A DNA stretch of 64,000 nt from Anaerolineae bacterium (GTDB taxonomy: Bacteria; Chloroflexota; Anaerolineae; 4572-78; J111), in assembly GCA_022071955.1 (NCBI GenBank), contig JAJVIM010000007.1, positions 1 through 64,000 on the forward strand. The letters are read 5' to 3'. Position numbers and translations under genes: made by a program. Below the pieces are notes generated by a model. It searched no databases. It had not been told where the DNA came from and saw nothing but the letters and a program-made list of their open reading frames with translations. Below, one piece after another: positions 53,708 to 60,262 of the stretch (the first letter of the stretch is position 1; each line of letters begins with the position of its first letter).

Positions 53708-54934
53708 TTGATGTATGATGTAGAAGCCATTCGGCACGATTTCCCTCTGCTGCAGCAAAACGCCAACGGCCGGCCGCTGGCCTACCTGGATAGCGGCGCC
53801 AGCTCGCAAAAACCGCAGGCCGTTATCGAGGCCATGAACACCTACTACCGCGAATACAACGCCAACGTCCACCGCGGCATTTACCAGATCAGCGAAAAGG
53901 CATCGGCGGCGTATGAAGCGGCCCGCAAAAAAGTGGCCCGCTTTATCAACGCCCGCAGTTGGCGCGAGGTTATTTTTACCCGCAACGCCACCGAAAGCAT
54001 CAATCTGGTGGCTTTTAGCTGGGGACTGGCTAACCTCAAACCCGGCGACACCATCATCACCAGCGAGATGGAGCACCACGCCAATTTTGTACCGTGGCAG
54101 CAACTGGCCGCCCACACCGGCGCAACGGTCAAATACATCCCGGTCACCGAGCAGGGCTTGCTCGATATGGCCGCCTTTGACCAACTACTCGACTCGTCGG
54201 TGAAGCTGGTAGCGGTTACGCTGATGAGCAACGTGTTGGGCACCATCCCGCCGGCCGCCGAAATTGTGCAAAAAGCGCACGCCGCGGGCGCGCTGGTGCT
54301 GTTTGACGGGGCGCAGGCCGTGCCCCATATGCCCACCGATGTGCAGGCGCTCGACGGCGATTTTCTGGTTTTTTCCGGCCACAAAATGCTGGGGCCAACC
54401 GGCATCGGCGTGCTGTGGGCGCGTAAAGAAATTCTGGCCGATATGCCGCCCTTTATGACCGGCGGCGATATGATCAAAACGGTGCGGCTTGAGGGGTCAA
54501 CCTGGAACGACCTGCCCTGGAAATTTGAAGCCGGCACGCCGGCCATCGCCGAGGCAATTGGGCTGGGCTATGCCGTGGATTACCTGTCTGCGCTGGGCAT
54601 GGACAACGTGCGCCAGCACGAAATTGAGCTGGTGAGCTACGCGCTGGAACGGCTCAACCAGGTTGAAGGCGTGCGCATTTACGGCCCGCCCGAGCCGACC
54701 ATTCGGGGCGGCGCGGTGGCCTTTACGCTGGGCAATATTCACGCCCACGATGTTTCGGCGGTGCTGGATGGCGAAGGCATTGCCGTGCGGGCCGGCCATC
54801 ACTGTGCCATGCCGCTCCACGAGCGCTACGGCCTGCAAGCCACCACCCGCGCCAGTTTTTACGTGTACAACACGCCCGCCGAAATTGACCGGCTGGCCGT
54901 TGGGCTGGATAAAGTCCGCGAACTGCTGGGCTAA
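53708..54934 (+). CDS. sufS: Cysteine desulfurase SufS
   Basis: 408 residues, fold-type I PLP enzyme of group II desulfurases. PLP-binding Lys lies in FSGHKMLGPTGIGVLW; ATESINLVAFSWG, VLFDGAQAVPHMPTDVQALD and the sulfur-accepting Cys in RAGHHCAMPLHERYG are all present. It forms a persulfide from L-cysteine and passes it to SufU or SufE-type acceptors. The start is ATG 53708, with GGAG nearby at 53698. It lies between the two scaffold genes, a compact sulfur-donor unit. Confidence 0.95.
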   Translation: MMYDVEAIRHDFPLLQQNANGRPLAYLDSGASSQKPQAVIEAMNTYYREYNANVHRGIYQISEKASAAYEAARKKVARFINARSWREVIFTRNATESINLVAFSWGLANLKPGDTIITSEMEHHANFVPWQQLAAHTGATVKYIPVTEQGLLDMAAFDQLLDSSVKLVAVTLMSNVLGTIPPAAEIVQKAHAAGALVLFDGAQAVPHMPTDVQALDGDFLVFSGHKMLGPTGIGVLWARKEILADMPPFMTGGDMIKTVRLEGSTWNDLPWKFEAGTPAIAEAIGLGYAVDYLSALGMDNVRQHEIELVSYALERLNQVEGVRIYGPPEPTIRGGAVAFTLGNIHAHDVSAVLDGEGIAVRAGHHCAMPLHERYGLQATTRASFYVYNTPAEIDRLAVGLDKVRELLG

Positions 54935-54980
54935 TCGAGCCGGACAAATCCGCAATCTGTGAAAGTAGGTTTCTGTTGTA

Positions 54981-55385
54981 ATGGATGACTTTTATAAAGA
55001 AAATATCCTCGATCACTACCGCCACCCGCGCCACGCCGGCACGCTGGCCGACGCCACCCACTCCCACGAAGAACACAACCCCCTCTGCGGGGATATTGTG
55101 CGCATCGATCTGCACGTGAACCGGGACAACGTCATCGACAAGGTGGCTTTTTCCGGCAAAGGTTGCGCCATCAGCCAGGCCAGCGCCAGCATGCTCACCG
55201 AGTGGTTGGAGGGCAAAACGCTGGACGAAGCGAAGCAGTTCAGCAAAGAGGATATTTTGGACATGCTGGGCATTGAAATTGGCCCGGTGCGGCTCAAATG
55301 CGCCCTGTTATCACTGAAAGTGCTCAAAACCGAAGTCTACGGCCTGGACAACAACGCCTGGGAAGATGACGACGACGACTGGTAA
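54981..55385 (+). CDS. sufU: SufU-type sulfur acceptor/scaffold
   Basis: 134 residues. Cysteines in HNPLCGDIVRIDLHV, SGKGCAISQASASMLTEWLE and RLKCALLSLKVLKTEV match SufU, which takes persulfide from SufS through a zinc-bound site. The extra ~18-residue insertion between the second and third cysteine regions (LEGKTLDEAKQFSKEDILDM) is typical of SufU. The C-terminus ends in an acidic WEDDDDDW tail that I do not associate with the family. It follows sufS by 46 bp. Confidence 0.92.
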   Translation: MDDFYKENILDHYRHPRHAGTLADATHSHEEHNPLCGDIVRIDLHVNRDNVIDKVAFSGKGCAISQASASMLTEWLEGKTLDEAKQFSKEDILDMLGIEIGPVRLKCALLSLKVLKTEVYGLDNNAWEDDDDDW

Positions 55386-55412
55386 TCCACCCCATCACGC
55401 CCGGAGTAACAC

Positions 55413-55727
55413 ATGAGCGAGTTCATCAAAGTAGCCAAAACGTCGGATTTGCAGCCCGGCGAGAAAATGCGCGTCGATTACGACGACGACGAAGTGGGAC
55501 TGTTCAACATTAACGGCGAGTTTTACGCCATTTCTGATATTTGCACCCACGACGACGGCCCGCTGATCGACGGTGAGCTGGACGGGGAGTGCATTATTTG
55601 CCCGCGCCACGGGGCGCGGTTTAGCGTAAAAACCGGCGCGCAGACCATGCCGGCTTTTTCGCCGGCCCCGGTGTACCGCGTAAAAATTGAAGGCGATGAT
55701 ATTTTCATCGCCCCGCAGGACGAGTAG
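55413..55727 (+). CDS. Rieske-type [2Fe-2S] ferredoxin
   Basis: 104 residues. Ligand motifs CTHDDGPL (C-x-H) and CPRHGARF (C-x2-H) bind a Rieske cluster. The fold is the small stand-alone kind of dioxygenase-associated ferredoxins (BphF/NdoA), with no membrane anchor. Its place between sufU and sufT suggests an electron-transfer or cluster-delivery role in Fe-S assembly, seen also in suf loci of other phyla to my recollection. GGAG lies 8 nt before the ATG. Confidence 0.92.
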   Translation: MSEFIKVAKTSDLQPGEKMRVDYDDDEVGLFNINGEFYAISDICTHDDGPLIDGELDGECIICPRHGARFSVKTGAQTMPAFSPAPVYRVKIEGDDIFIAPQDE

Positions 55728-55737
55728 ACCAAAAAAC

Positions 55738-55786
55738 TCATCCCCCCTACCCCTCCCCCAAAATGGGGGAGGGGTAGGGGGGATGA
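55738..55786. repeat. 23-bp perfect C-run/G-run hairpin
   Basis: The arms 55738-55760 and 55764-55786 are perfectly complementary, with a 3-nt AAA loop. Key runs are CCCCCC-TA-CCCC-T-CCCCC. It is located between the Rieske and sufT genes. No U-run follows. Confidence 0.9.
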
Positions 55787-55820
55787 GGGGCAATCAGAAT
55801 TATTTTCAAAGGAGCAGCCG

Positions 55821-56123
55821 ATGACCGAAGAAAAAAACGTAACCGAACACACCGTCCGTGAAGCGCTGCGGGCTGTAGTAGACCCGGAACTCCATCTGGA
55901 TATTGTAACGCTGGGCCTGCTGCGCAGCGTTGAGCTGGATAAAACGCCGGTTGAGGTGAAAATGCTGCTGACCACCCCGTTTTGCCCGTACGGGCCGTGG
56001 CTGGTGCAGCAGGTTAAAGAAACCGCCGAAAAAACCGTCGGTGGCGATGTAAAGGTGCAGGTGCTGCCCGAGCAGTGGACTCCCGAAATGATGGAAGACC
56101 CCACGCTGCTGGGATTCTTTTAA
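55821..56123 (+). CDS. SufT-like DUF59/MIP18 protein
   Basis: 100 residues: HTVREALRAVVDPELHLDIV, TLGLLRSVELDK, MLLTTPFCPYGPWLVQQVKE. This DUF59 (MIP18) fold protein has the conserved Cys in TTPFCP. Homologues (SufT, PaaD-like) support maturation of Fe-S proteins at the end of suf operons. Length is usual for a single-domain member. AAAGGAG lies 8 nt before the ATG. It is the last gene of the suf cluster, followed by an independent promoter. Confidence 0.85.
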   Translation: MTEEKNVTEHTVREALRAVVDPELHLDIVTLGLLRSVELDKTPVEVKMLLTTPFCPYGPWLVQQVKETAEKTVGGDVKVQVLPEQWTPEMMEDPTLLGFF

Positions 56124-56135
56124 AATTGACGTTAT

Positions 56136-56164
56136 TTGACCAAATGCCGCAAAATCGGTAAGAT
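56136..56164 (+). promoter_or_regulatory. Predicted promoter of the sulfur-carrier unit
   Basis: TTGACC (56136-56141), a 17-bp spacer, TAAGAT (56159-56164). It begins 12 bp after the sufT stop. Transcription would start near 56171, giving a roughly 320-nt leader. Confidence 0.65.
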
Positions 56165-56170
56165 ATCGCG

Positions 56171-56453
56171 CAATTGGCACGTCGGATATTACAAACAGTA
56201 TTTAGAAAGAGTTATGTTTAATTTAACTGCCAGCACAAATTGTTGCACATGTATTAAGCGGGCGCGGTAGCCCCGCTCTCGATGGCGGAGAGTGACGGCT
56301 ACGGTGACCCGCATCGCCGTGTTGCAACGACGATGAGCCCCACATCTGTAGCCAATCACTCCTTCTGTACCGGGTAGTTGCTGGTAGTTCCAATCGAATC
56401 CCCTGGATATTTGTCAGGCTCATCGTCAGTTATTTGCGACGGTGAGCTTTTTT
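56171..56453 (+). ncRNA. Candidate riboswitch/attenuator in the carrier-gene leader
   Basis: Three structures compete. (1) Helix 56313-56320/56327-56334 (one mismatch). (2) A perfect 11-bp helix GACGATGAGCC (56329-56339) with GGCTCATCGTC (56417-56427), enclosing a 77-nt core. (3) The intrinsic terminator that reuses 56418-56427. Upstream sits a well-formed long hairpin (56258-56312): GCGGG/CCCGC, GTAGCC/GGCTAC and CTCTC/GAGAG helices stacked with internal loops. I recognise none of the SAM, T-box, TPP, Moco, cobalamin or other classes. Its place before genes for carrier-bound sulfur and cysteine synthesis suggests a sulfur-metabolite signal (inference). Confidence 0.6.
56418..56453 (+). terminator. 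Intrinsic terminator within the leader (attenuator)
   Basis: GCTCATCGTC (56418-56427) pairs over 10 bp (one G-U) with GACGGTGAGC (56438-56447), followed by TTTTTT (56448-56453). It lies upstream of the ribosome-binding site (GAGGAG near 56474), so it can stop transcription before the carrier gene. Confidence 0.85.
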
Positions 56454-56491
56454 GTTGCCAAAAACACTTTTTAGAGGAGAAACACAAGCTA

Positions 56492-56770
56492 ATGACAACC
56501 ATCAGAATTCCCAGCCCGCTGCGGCGTTACACCAACAGCCAGAGCAAAGTACAGGTGAACGGCGCAACCATTCAACAACTCATCGACAACCTGGAAGCCG
56601 AATTCCCCGGCGTAAAATCCCGGCTGTGCGAAGATAACGGGCAGATCAAACGCTACGTCAACGTATTTGTCAACGGCGAAGAAATTCGCACGCTACAAGG
56701 CGCTGACACGCCCGTGGCCGACAAAGACGAAGTTTCAATCATCCCGGCCATGGCCGGGGGCCGCGCATAG
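56492..56770 (+). CDS. MoaD/ThiS/CysO-like sulfur-carrier protein with Gly-Gly-Arg-Ala end
   Basis: 92 residues of ubiquitin-like fold: MTTIRIPSPLRRYTNSQSKV, GATIQQLIDNLEAEFPGVKS, YVNVFVNGEEIRTLQGADTP, EVSIIPAMAGGRA. The start at 56492 has GAGGAG upstream. CysO, MoaD and ThiS normally end in Gly-Gly, which is adenylated and converted to thiocarboxylate; here the chain continues with Arg-Ala. Two residues would have to be removed first, as known for QbsE-type carriers with a JAMM protease. The next genes are a ThiF enzyme and a cysteine synthase, so the CysO-CysM cysteine route is the best reading. Confidence 0.87.
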   Translation: MTTIRIPSPLRRYTNSQSKVQVNGATIQQLIDNLEAEFPGVKSRLCEDNGQIKRYVNVFVNGEEIRTLQGADTPVADKDEVSIIPAMAGGRA

Positions 56771-56788
56771 CGGATCGAGGTAAAAAAA

Positions 56789-57991
56789 ATGAGTTACATT
56801 ACCAGCGACCAGTTACTGGCCAAATTACGCAAAGAAATCAAGGAAATCAGCGTCCACGAGCTGAAAGACAAGCTCGATAAAAAAGAGATCACGCTGATCG
56901 ACATTCGCGGGCGCGACGAATGGGAACAGGGCAATATCAAAGAAGGCCGGCACATTTCGCGCGGCTTTTTGGAGCTGCAAATAGAGGGCCACGTCCCCGA
57001 CCGGCGCAAACCCATTGCCGTGATGTGCGCCGGCGGCGTGCGCAGCCTGCTCGGTGCGCGAGATTTGCACACAATGGGCTACAAAAATGTGGTCTCGGTG
57101 GCGGGCGGTTTTAGCGGCTGGAAAAACGCCGGCTATCCGTTTGTCAAACCGCGCACGCTCAGCACCGACCAGCGCACCCGCTATGCCCGCCACGTGGTGA
57201 TGCCGGAAGTGGGCGAAGAAGGCCAGCTCAAACTCATCGATGCCAGCGTGCTGCTGATTGGCGCGGGCGGGCTGGGCAGCCCGGCGGCCGTCTATTTGGC
57301 GGCGGCGGGGGTGGGCCGTATCGGCATTGTTGATTTTGACGTGGTAGACACCAGCAATTTGCAGCGGCAGATCATCCACCGGCTGGACGACGTGAACAAA
57401 CCCAAAGTTGAATCCGCCGCCAGAACCATCGCCCAGCTCAACCCCGATGTGCGGGTCATTGGCCATCGCACCCAGTTGACCAGCCAAAATGCCCTCAACG
57501 TTATCAGCCAGTACGATATTGTGATCAACGGCTCGGATAATTTCCCCACCCGCTATCTGGTAAACGATGCCTGCGTGCTGCTGCGCAAACCGCTGGTCGA
57601 TGCCAGCGTGCTCCGTTTTGAAGGCCAACTGACCGTGTTTGACACCACCAAAGGCGGGCCGTGCTATCGCTGCCTTTACCCCGATCCACCGCCCCCCGGC
57701 GAAGTCCCCAGTTGCGCCGAAGGTGGGGTACTGGGCGTGCTGCCCGGCATTATTGGCAGTTTGCAGGCGCTGGAAGCCATCAAACTGATTTTGGGCCAGG
57801 GCGATTCGCTGGTGGGCCGGCTGGTGCAGTTTGACGCGCTCGACGGCGAATTCCGCGAAATGCGCATTACCAAAAACAAGGATTGCCCGGTTTGCGGCAA
57901 CCACCCCACCATCACCGAGTTGATTGATTACGAACAATTTTGCGGCATGCCGAGCATGGAAGTTGTGTCGGCTAACGGCAATTATCAGTAA
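56789..57991 (+). CDS. Rhodanese-ThiF sulfur-carrier activating enzyme
   Basis: 400 residues. An N-terminal rhodanese domain (~18-115) has active Cys in VMCAGGVRSLLGARD. A ThiF/MoeB domain follows: TRYARHVVMPEVGEEGQLKL, VLLIGAGGLGSPAAVYLAAA (nucleotide loop), QRQIIHRLDDVNKPKVESA, GSDNFPTRYLVNDAC, a zinc pair CYRC and a second CPVC, and the cysteine SCAEGGVLGVLPG. It would adenylate the C-terminal glycine of the carrier and place sulfur on it. In MoeZ of Mycobacterium the rhodanese domain is at the C-terminus; here it comes first. It starts 18 bp after the carrier gene. Confidence 0.92.
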   Translation: MSYITSDQLLAKLRKEIKEISVHELKDKLDKKEITLIDIRGRDEWEQGNIKEGRHISRGFLELQIEGHVPDRRKPIAVMCAGGVRSLLGARDLHTMGYKNVVSVAGGFSGWKNAGYPFVKPRTLSTDQRTRYARHVVMPEVGEEGQLKLIDASVLLIGAGGLGSPAAVYLAAAGVGRIGIVDFDVVDTSNLQRQIIHRLDDVNKPKVESAARTIAQLNPDVRVIGHRTQLTSQNALNVISQYDIVINGSDNFPTRYLVNDACVLLRKPLVDASVLRFEGQLTVFDTTKGGPCYRCLYPDPPPPGEVPSCAEGGVLGVLPGIIGSLQALEAIKLILGQGDSLVGRLVQFDALDGEFREMRITKNKDCPVCGNHPTITELIDYEQFCGMPSMEVVSANGNYQ

Positions 57992-58058
57992 CGACTGGTC
58001 ACTGGTCATTTGTCAATGGTGTAAGATCACAAATGACGAATAACAGATGACCAGTGAC
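57991..58058. repeat. Heptamer-phased inverted repeat before cysM
   Basis: GTCACTGGTCAT (57998-58009) and ATGACCAGTGAC (58047-58058) are perfect inverted copies. Each arm also steps in 7-bp units (GACTGGT CACTGGT CATTTGT; AATGACG AATAACA GATGACC). It is located between the ThiF and cysteine-synthase genes. Confidence 0.7.
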
Positions 58059-58083
58059 AAAACTTTTGAGAAAGGTTTAAACT

Positions 58084-59070
58084 ATGTCTACCGCACACGC
58101 TGTAGAACAAGATAGAATCACCGCCCCGCCGTTTGTGCTGGCCCGGCCAAACGATCAGCCCCGGCGGCCGCTGGGCGATACGCTCCTGTCTCGGATTGGC
58201 AACACGCCGTTGCTGCCGCTGCACCGGATTGCCGCCGCCGAAGGCGTGGACCCCAACGTGGTGGTGTTTGCCAAAGCCGAATGGTTCAACGCCAGCGGCT
58301 CGGTAAAAGCCCGGCCCGCGCTGGGCATGATTGAAGATGGCGAGCGGCGCGGGCTGTTGACCCCGGCCAAAACCATTATCGACGCGACCTCCGGCAACAC
58401 CGGCATCGCGATGGCCATGATCGGCGCAGCCAAAGGCTACAAAGTCAAACTGGTGATGCCGGCCAACGTGAGCAACGAGCGCAAGAAAATTTTGCAGGCC
58501 TACGGCGCCGAGTTGCTGCTGACCGACCCGCTGGAAGGCATCGATGAATCGATCCGCACCGTGCACCGGCTGGTGCAGGCGCAGCCCGAGCGCTATTTTC
58601 ACCCGGACCAGTACAACAACCCGGCCAATTGGCTGGCGCACTACCATTCCACTGGCCCGGAAGTGTGGGAGCAAACCGGCGGCGCGGTCACGCACTTTGT
58701 GGCTGGTATCGGCACCAGCGGCACGCTGATGGGCACTGGCCGGCGGCTGAAAGAGCTGAACCCCAACATCAAGGTTTACGCCGTTGAACCCGCCGACGAA
58801 CTGGCCATCATTGAAGGGTTGAAGCACATGGAAACCAGCATTGTGCCCGGCATTTATGATCCCGGCTTTGCCGATGACGTGATCAAAGCCCGGCCCAACG
58901 ATGCCCACGAGATGGCTCGGCGGCTGGCCCAGGAGGAAGGGCTGTTTGTAGGCTATTCGGCGGGGGCGGCGGCCTGGGCGGCCATCGACCTGGCCAAATC
59001 GCTGGCGCAGGGGGTGGTTATCACCGTATTCCCTGACGGCGGCGAAAAATACCTCAGTGTGGCCGGCTAA
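58084..59070 (+). CDS. Cysteine synthase (CysM/CysK family)
   Basis: 328 residues, PLP fold-type II. The PLP-lysine motif is FNASGSVKARPALGMI; the phosphate loop ATSGNTGIAMAMIGAAKGY, GIGTSGTLMGTGRRLKE, YSAGAAAWAA and FPDGGEKYLSV complete the family pattern. The enzyme makes cysteine from O-acetylserine or O-phosphoserine with sulfide or a protein thiocarboxylate. Next to a MoaD-like carrier and its activating enzyme, the thiocarboxylate route (as in mycobacterial CysM) is likely. The 328-residue length and N-terminal ~30-residue extension are close to CysM. It ends in a terminator. Confidence 0.93.
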   Translation: MSTAHAVEQDRITAPPFVLARPNDQPRRPLGDTLLSRIGNTPLLPLHRIAAAEGVDPNVVVFAKAEWFNASGSVKARPALGMIEDGERRGLLTPAKTIIDATSGNTGIAMAMIGAAKGYKVKLVMPANVSNERKKILQAYGAELLLTDPLEGIDESIRTVHRLVQAQPERYFHPDQYNNPANWLAHYHSTGPEVWEQTGGAVTHFVAGIGTSGTLMGTGRRLKELNPNIKVYAVEPADELAIIEGLKHMETSIVPGIYDPGFADDVIKARPNDAHEMARRLAQEEGLFVGYSAGAAAWAAIDLAKSLAQGVVITVFPDGGEKYLSVAG

Positions 59071-59112
59071 CCAGCTTTTTGCCAAAAACGATAATACAGC
59101 AGTTTTGCCTCA

Positions 59113-59138
59113 CGCCCACCCCGGAAACGGGGTGGGCG
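59113..59138 (+). terminator. Hairpin terminator after cysteine synthase
   Basis: CGCCCACCCCG and CGGGGTGGGCG form a perfect 11-bp stem with a GAAA loop, followed by TTTGCATTTTGTTTT. Confidence 0.8.
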
Positions 59139-59192
59139 TTTGCATTTTGTTTTGCAGCAATTCGGCACACAAAAATATTCTCCACTTGTTTT

Positions 59193-59220
59193 TTGAATTT
59201 CCTATATATAGTGGTATCAT
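59193..59220 (+). promoter_or_regulatory. Possible promoter of the sortase-like-signal gene
   Basis: TTGAAT (59193-59198), a 16-bp spacer, TATCAT (59215-59220), about 128 bp before the GTG start. Weakly supported. Confidence 0.4.
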
Positions 59221-59347
59221 TTCTTTTAGCCCCTAAATATGGACTTTTTTAATTTGCATTTTTTTTAGTTTTGACATAAAATAGAATGACATAATATCTG
59301 CGTCTTCAGGCGGAGTTTGCCTGCGGTGTTCAGGAAGGAGCGCTCGC

Positions 59348-59842
59348 GTGGAAGAAGAAAGCACCCACCAAAGTAGACTATTTGTAATATTAGCCATTGC
59401 CTTGATTGGCTTACTGGTTTTAGGGCTGCTGGGCATTGGGGGCGTTTTTGTGATCCGGCAAAACTTACAGGAGCAGGCGGCGCTGGCGCAGCCCACCCCC
59501 ACATTAATGATCAGGCTGCCCAACCCCACCGCGACATTTACCCCGGTTAAACCGGCGGCCACCAACACGCCGGCGCCCACCCCTACCAACACCCCGGTTG
59601 TGGGATCGAACGGTGCGGCGGCTCCGGCCGAAGCGGCTGCCGTGGGCAGCAACAGCGGCGGCGGGGTTCCGGGGTTGCCTCTGCCCAACAAACCGCCGGC
59701 TGGCGGCGCATCAACCGCCGGTGACGCCGAACGACCGCAAAACGTCCCCGAAACGGGCCTGGGCGGGCTGGAAATTGTGTTAATTGCGCTCGGGCTGGTA
59801 ATTGTGTTGTTTGTCGCGCGCCGCTGGCGTATGTCAGCATAA
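59348..59842 (+). CDS. Thr-Pro-rich protein with two membrane segments and a VPETG-type tail
   Basis: 164 residues from GTG at 59348 (AAGGAG 9 nt upstream). The N-terminus has a membrane helix (LFVILAIALIGLLVLGLLGI). A Thr-Pro/Ala/Gly linker (~50-130) follows, then VPETG (~133), a hydrophobic stretch (LEIVLIALGLVIVLFV) and an RRWR tail. The end has the layout of a sortase sorting signal (LPXTG-like, hydrophobic, basic). No sortase gene is in the window. Alternatively it is simply a double-pass membrane protein. Confidence 0.75.
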   Translation: MEEESTHQSRLFVILAIALIGLLVLGLLGIGGVFVIRQNLQEQAALAQPTPTLMIRLPNPTATFTPVKPAATNTPAPTPTNTPVVGSNGAAAPAEAAAVGSNSGGGVPGLPLPNKPPAGGASTAGDAERPQNVPETGLGGLEIVLIALGLVIVLFVARRWRMSA

Positions 59843-59862
59843 CTGCCATTTCATACCCTCAA

Positions 59863-59892
59863 AAAAAGAGGCGTTTAACGACGCCTCTTTTT
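59863..59892. terminator. Terminator after the VPETG gene
   Basis: AAAAAGAGGCGT (59863-59874) and ACGCCTCTTTTT (59881-59892) form a perfect 12-bp stem with a 6-nt loop. Both flanks allow either direction. Confidence 0.88.
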
Positions 59893-59933
59893 TGTTTACT
59901 ACCTGTTGCACTTTGTAGAATCAGGGCACAGAT

Positions 59934-60003
59934 TTGGCAGATTTACACAGATTTTCTTGAAAATTTTTTACTTCATCTGTGTTTTCTGTGTAAATCTGTG
60001 TCC
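59934..60003. repeat. CACAGATTTACACAGA inverted repeat
   Basis: GGCACAGATTTGGCAGATTT, with ACACAGATTTTC following, and TCTGTGTTTTCTGTGTAAAT with CTGTGTCC are imperfect inverted copies around 59934-60003. Separate from the adjacent MITE-like element. Confidence 0.65.
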
Positions 60004-60046
60004 TATTTTGAGCGAAGTTTGAAACGTGCAAACACAGTGTTTGTTT

Positions 60047-60166
60047 GTAACTACTCAGCCGCATCATTCTGGATGTCATTCCCGCGTGTTTTTAGCGGGA
60101 ATCCACCGTTTTGGCTTTCAGTGGATGCCCGATAAAGACATTCGGGCATGACGGCTGAGTAGTTAC
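60047..60166. mobile_element. 120-bp MITE-like element with 15-bp perfect terminal inverted repeats
   Basis: GTAACTACTCAGCCG (60047-60061) and CGGCTGAGTAGTTAC (60152-60166) are perfect inverted repeats. GTTTGTTT flanks the element on both sides (60039-60046 and 60167-60174), giving an 8-bp target-site duplication. Inside are two hairpins, TTCCCGC...GCGGGAA and GCCCGA...TCGGGC. There is no transposase gene, so it would be moved in trans. Confidence 0.8.
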
Positions 60167-60262
60167 GTTTGTTTAAATATAACCAAATTTACATGAAACT
60201 CTGATATTTCTTGAATCCCATTGCGGTATACTTGAACTATTCTGCCAAAACAGTGAGACCAA

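Noticed and set aside
56171-56453. T-box, SAM, TPP, cobalamin or Moco riboswitch, or SRP RNA
   Set aside because: None of the conserved cores (for example the T-box AGGGUGGNACCGCG, the Moco helix set, the SRP GGUCAGG/GGAAGCAGCC) can be found. The structure is reported as unclassified.
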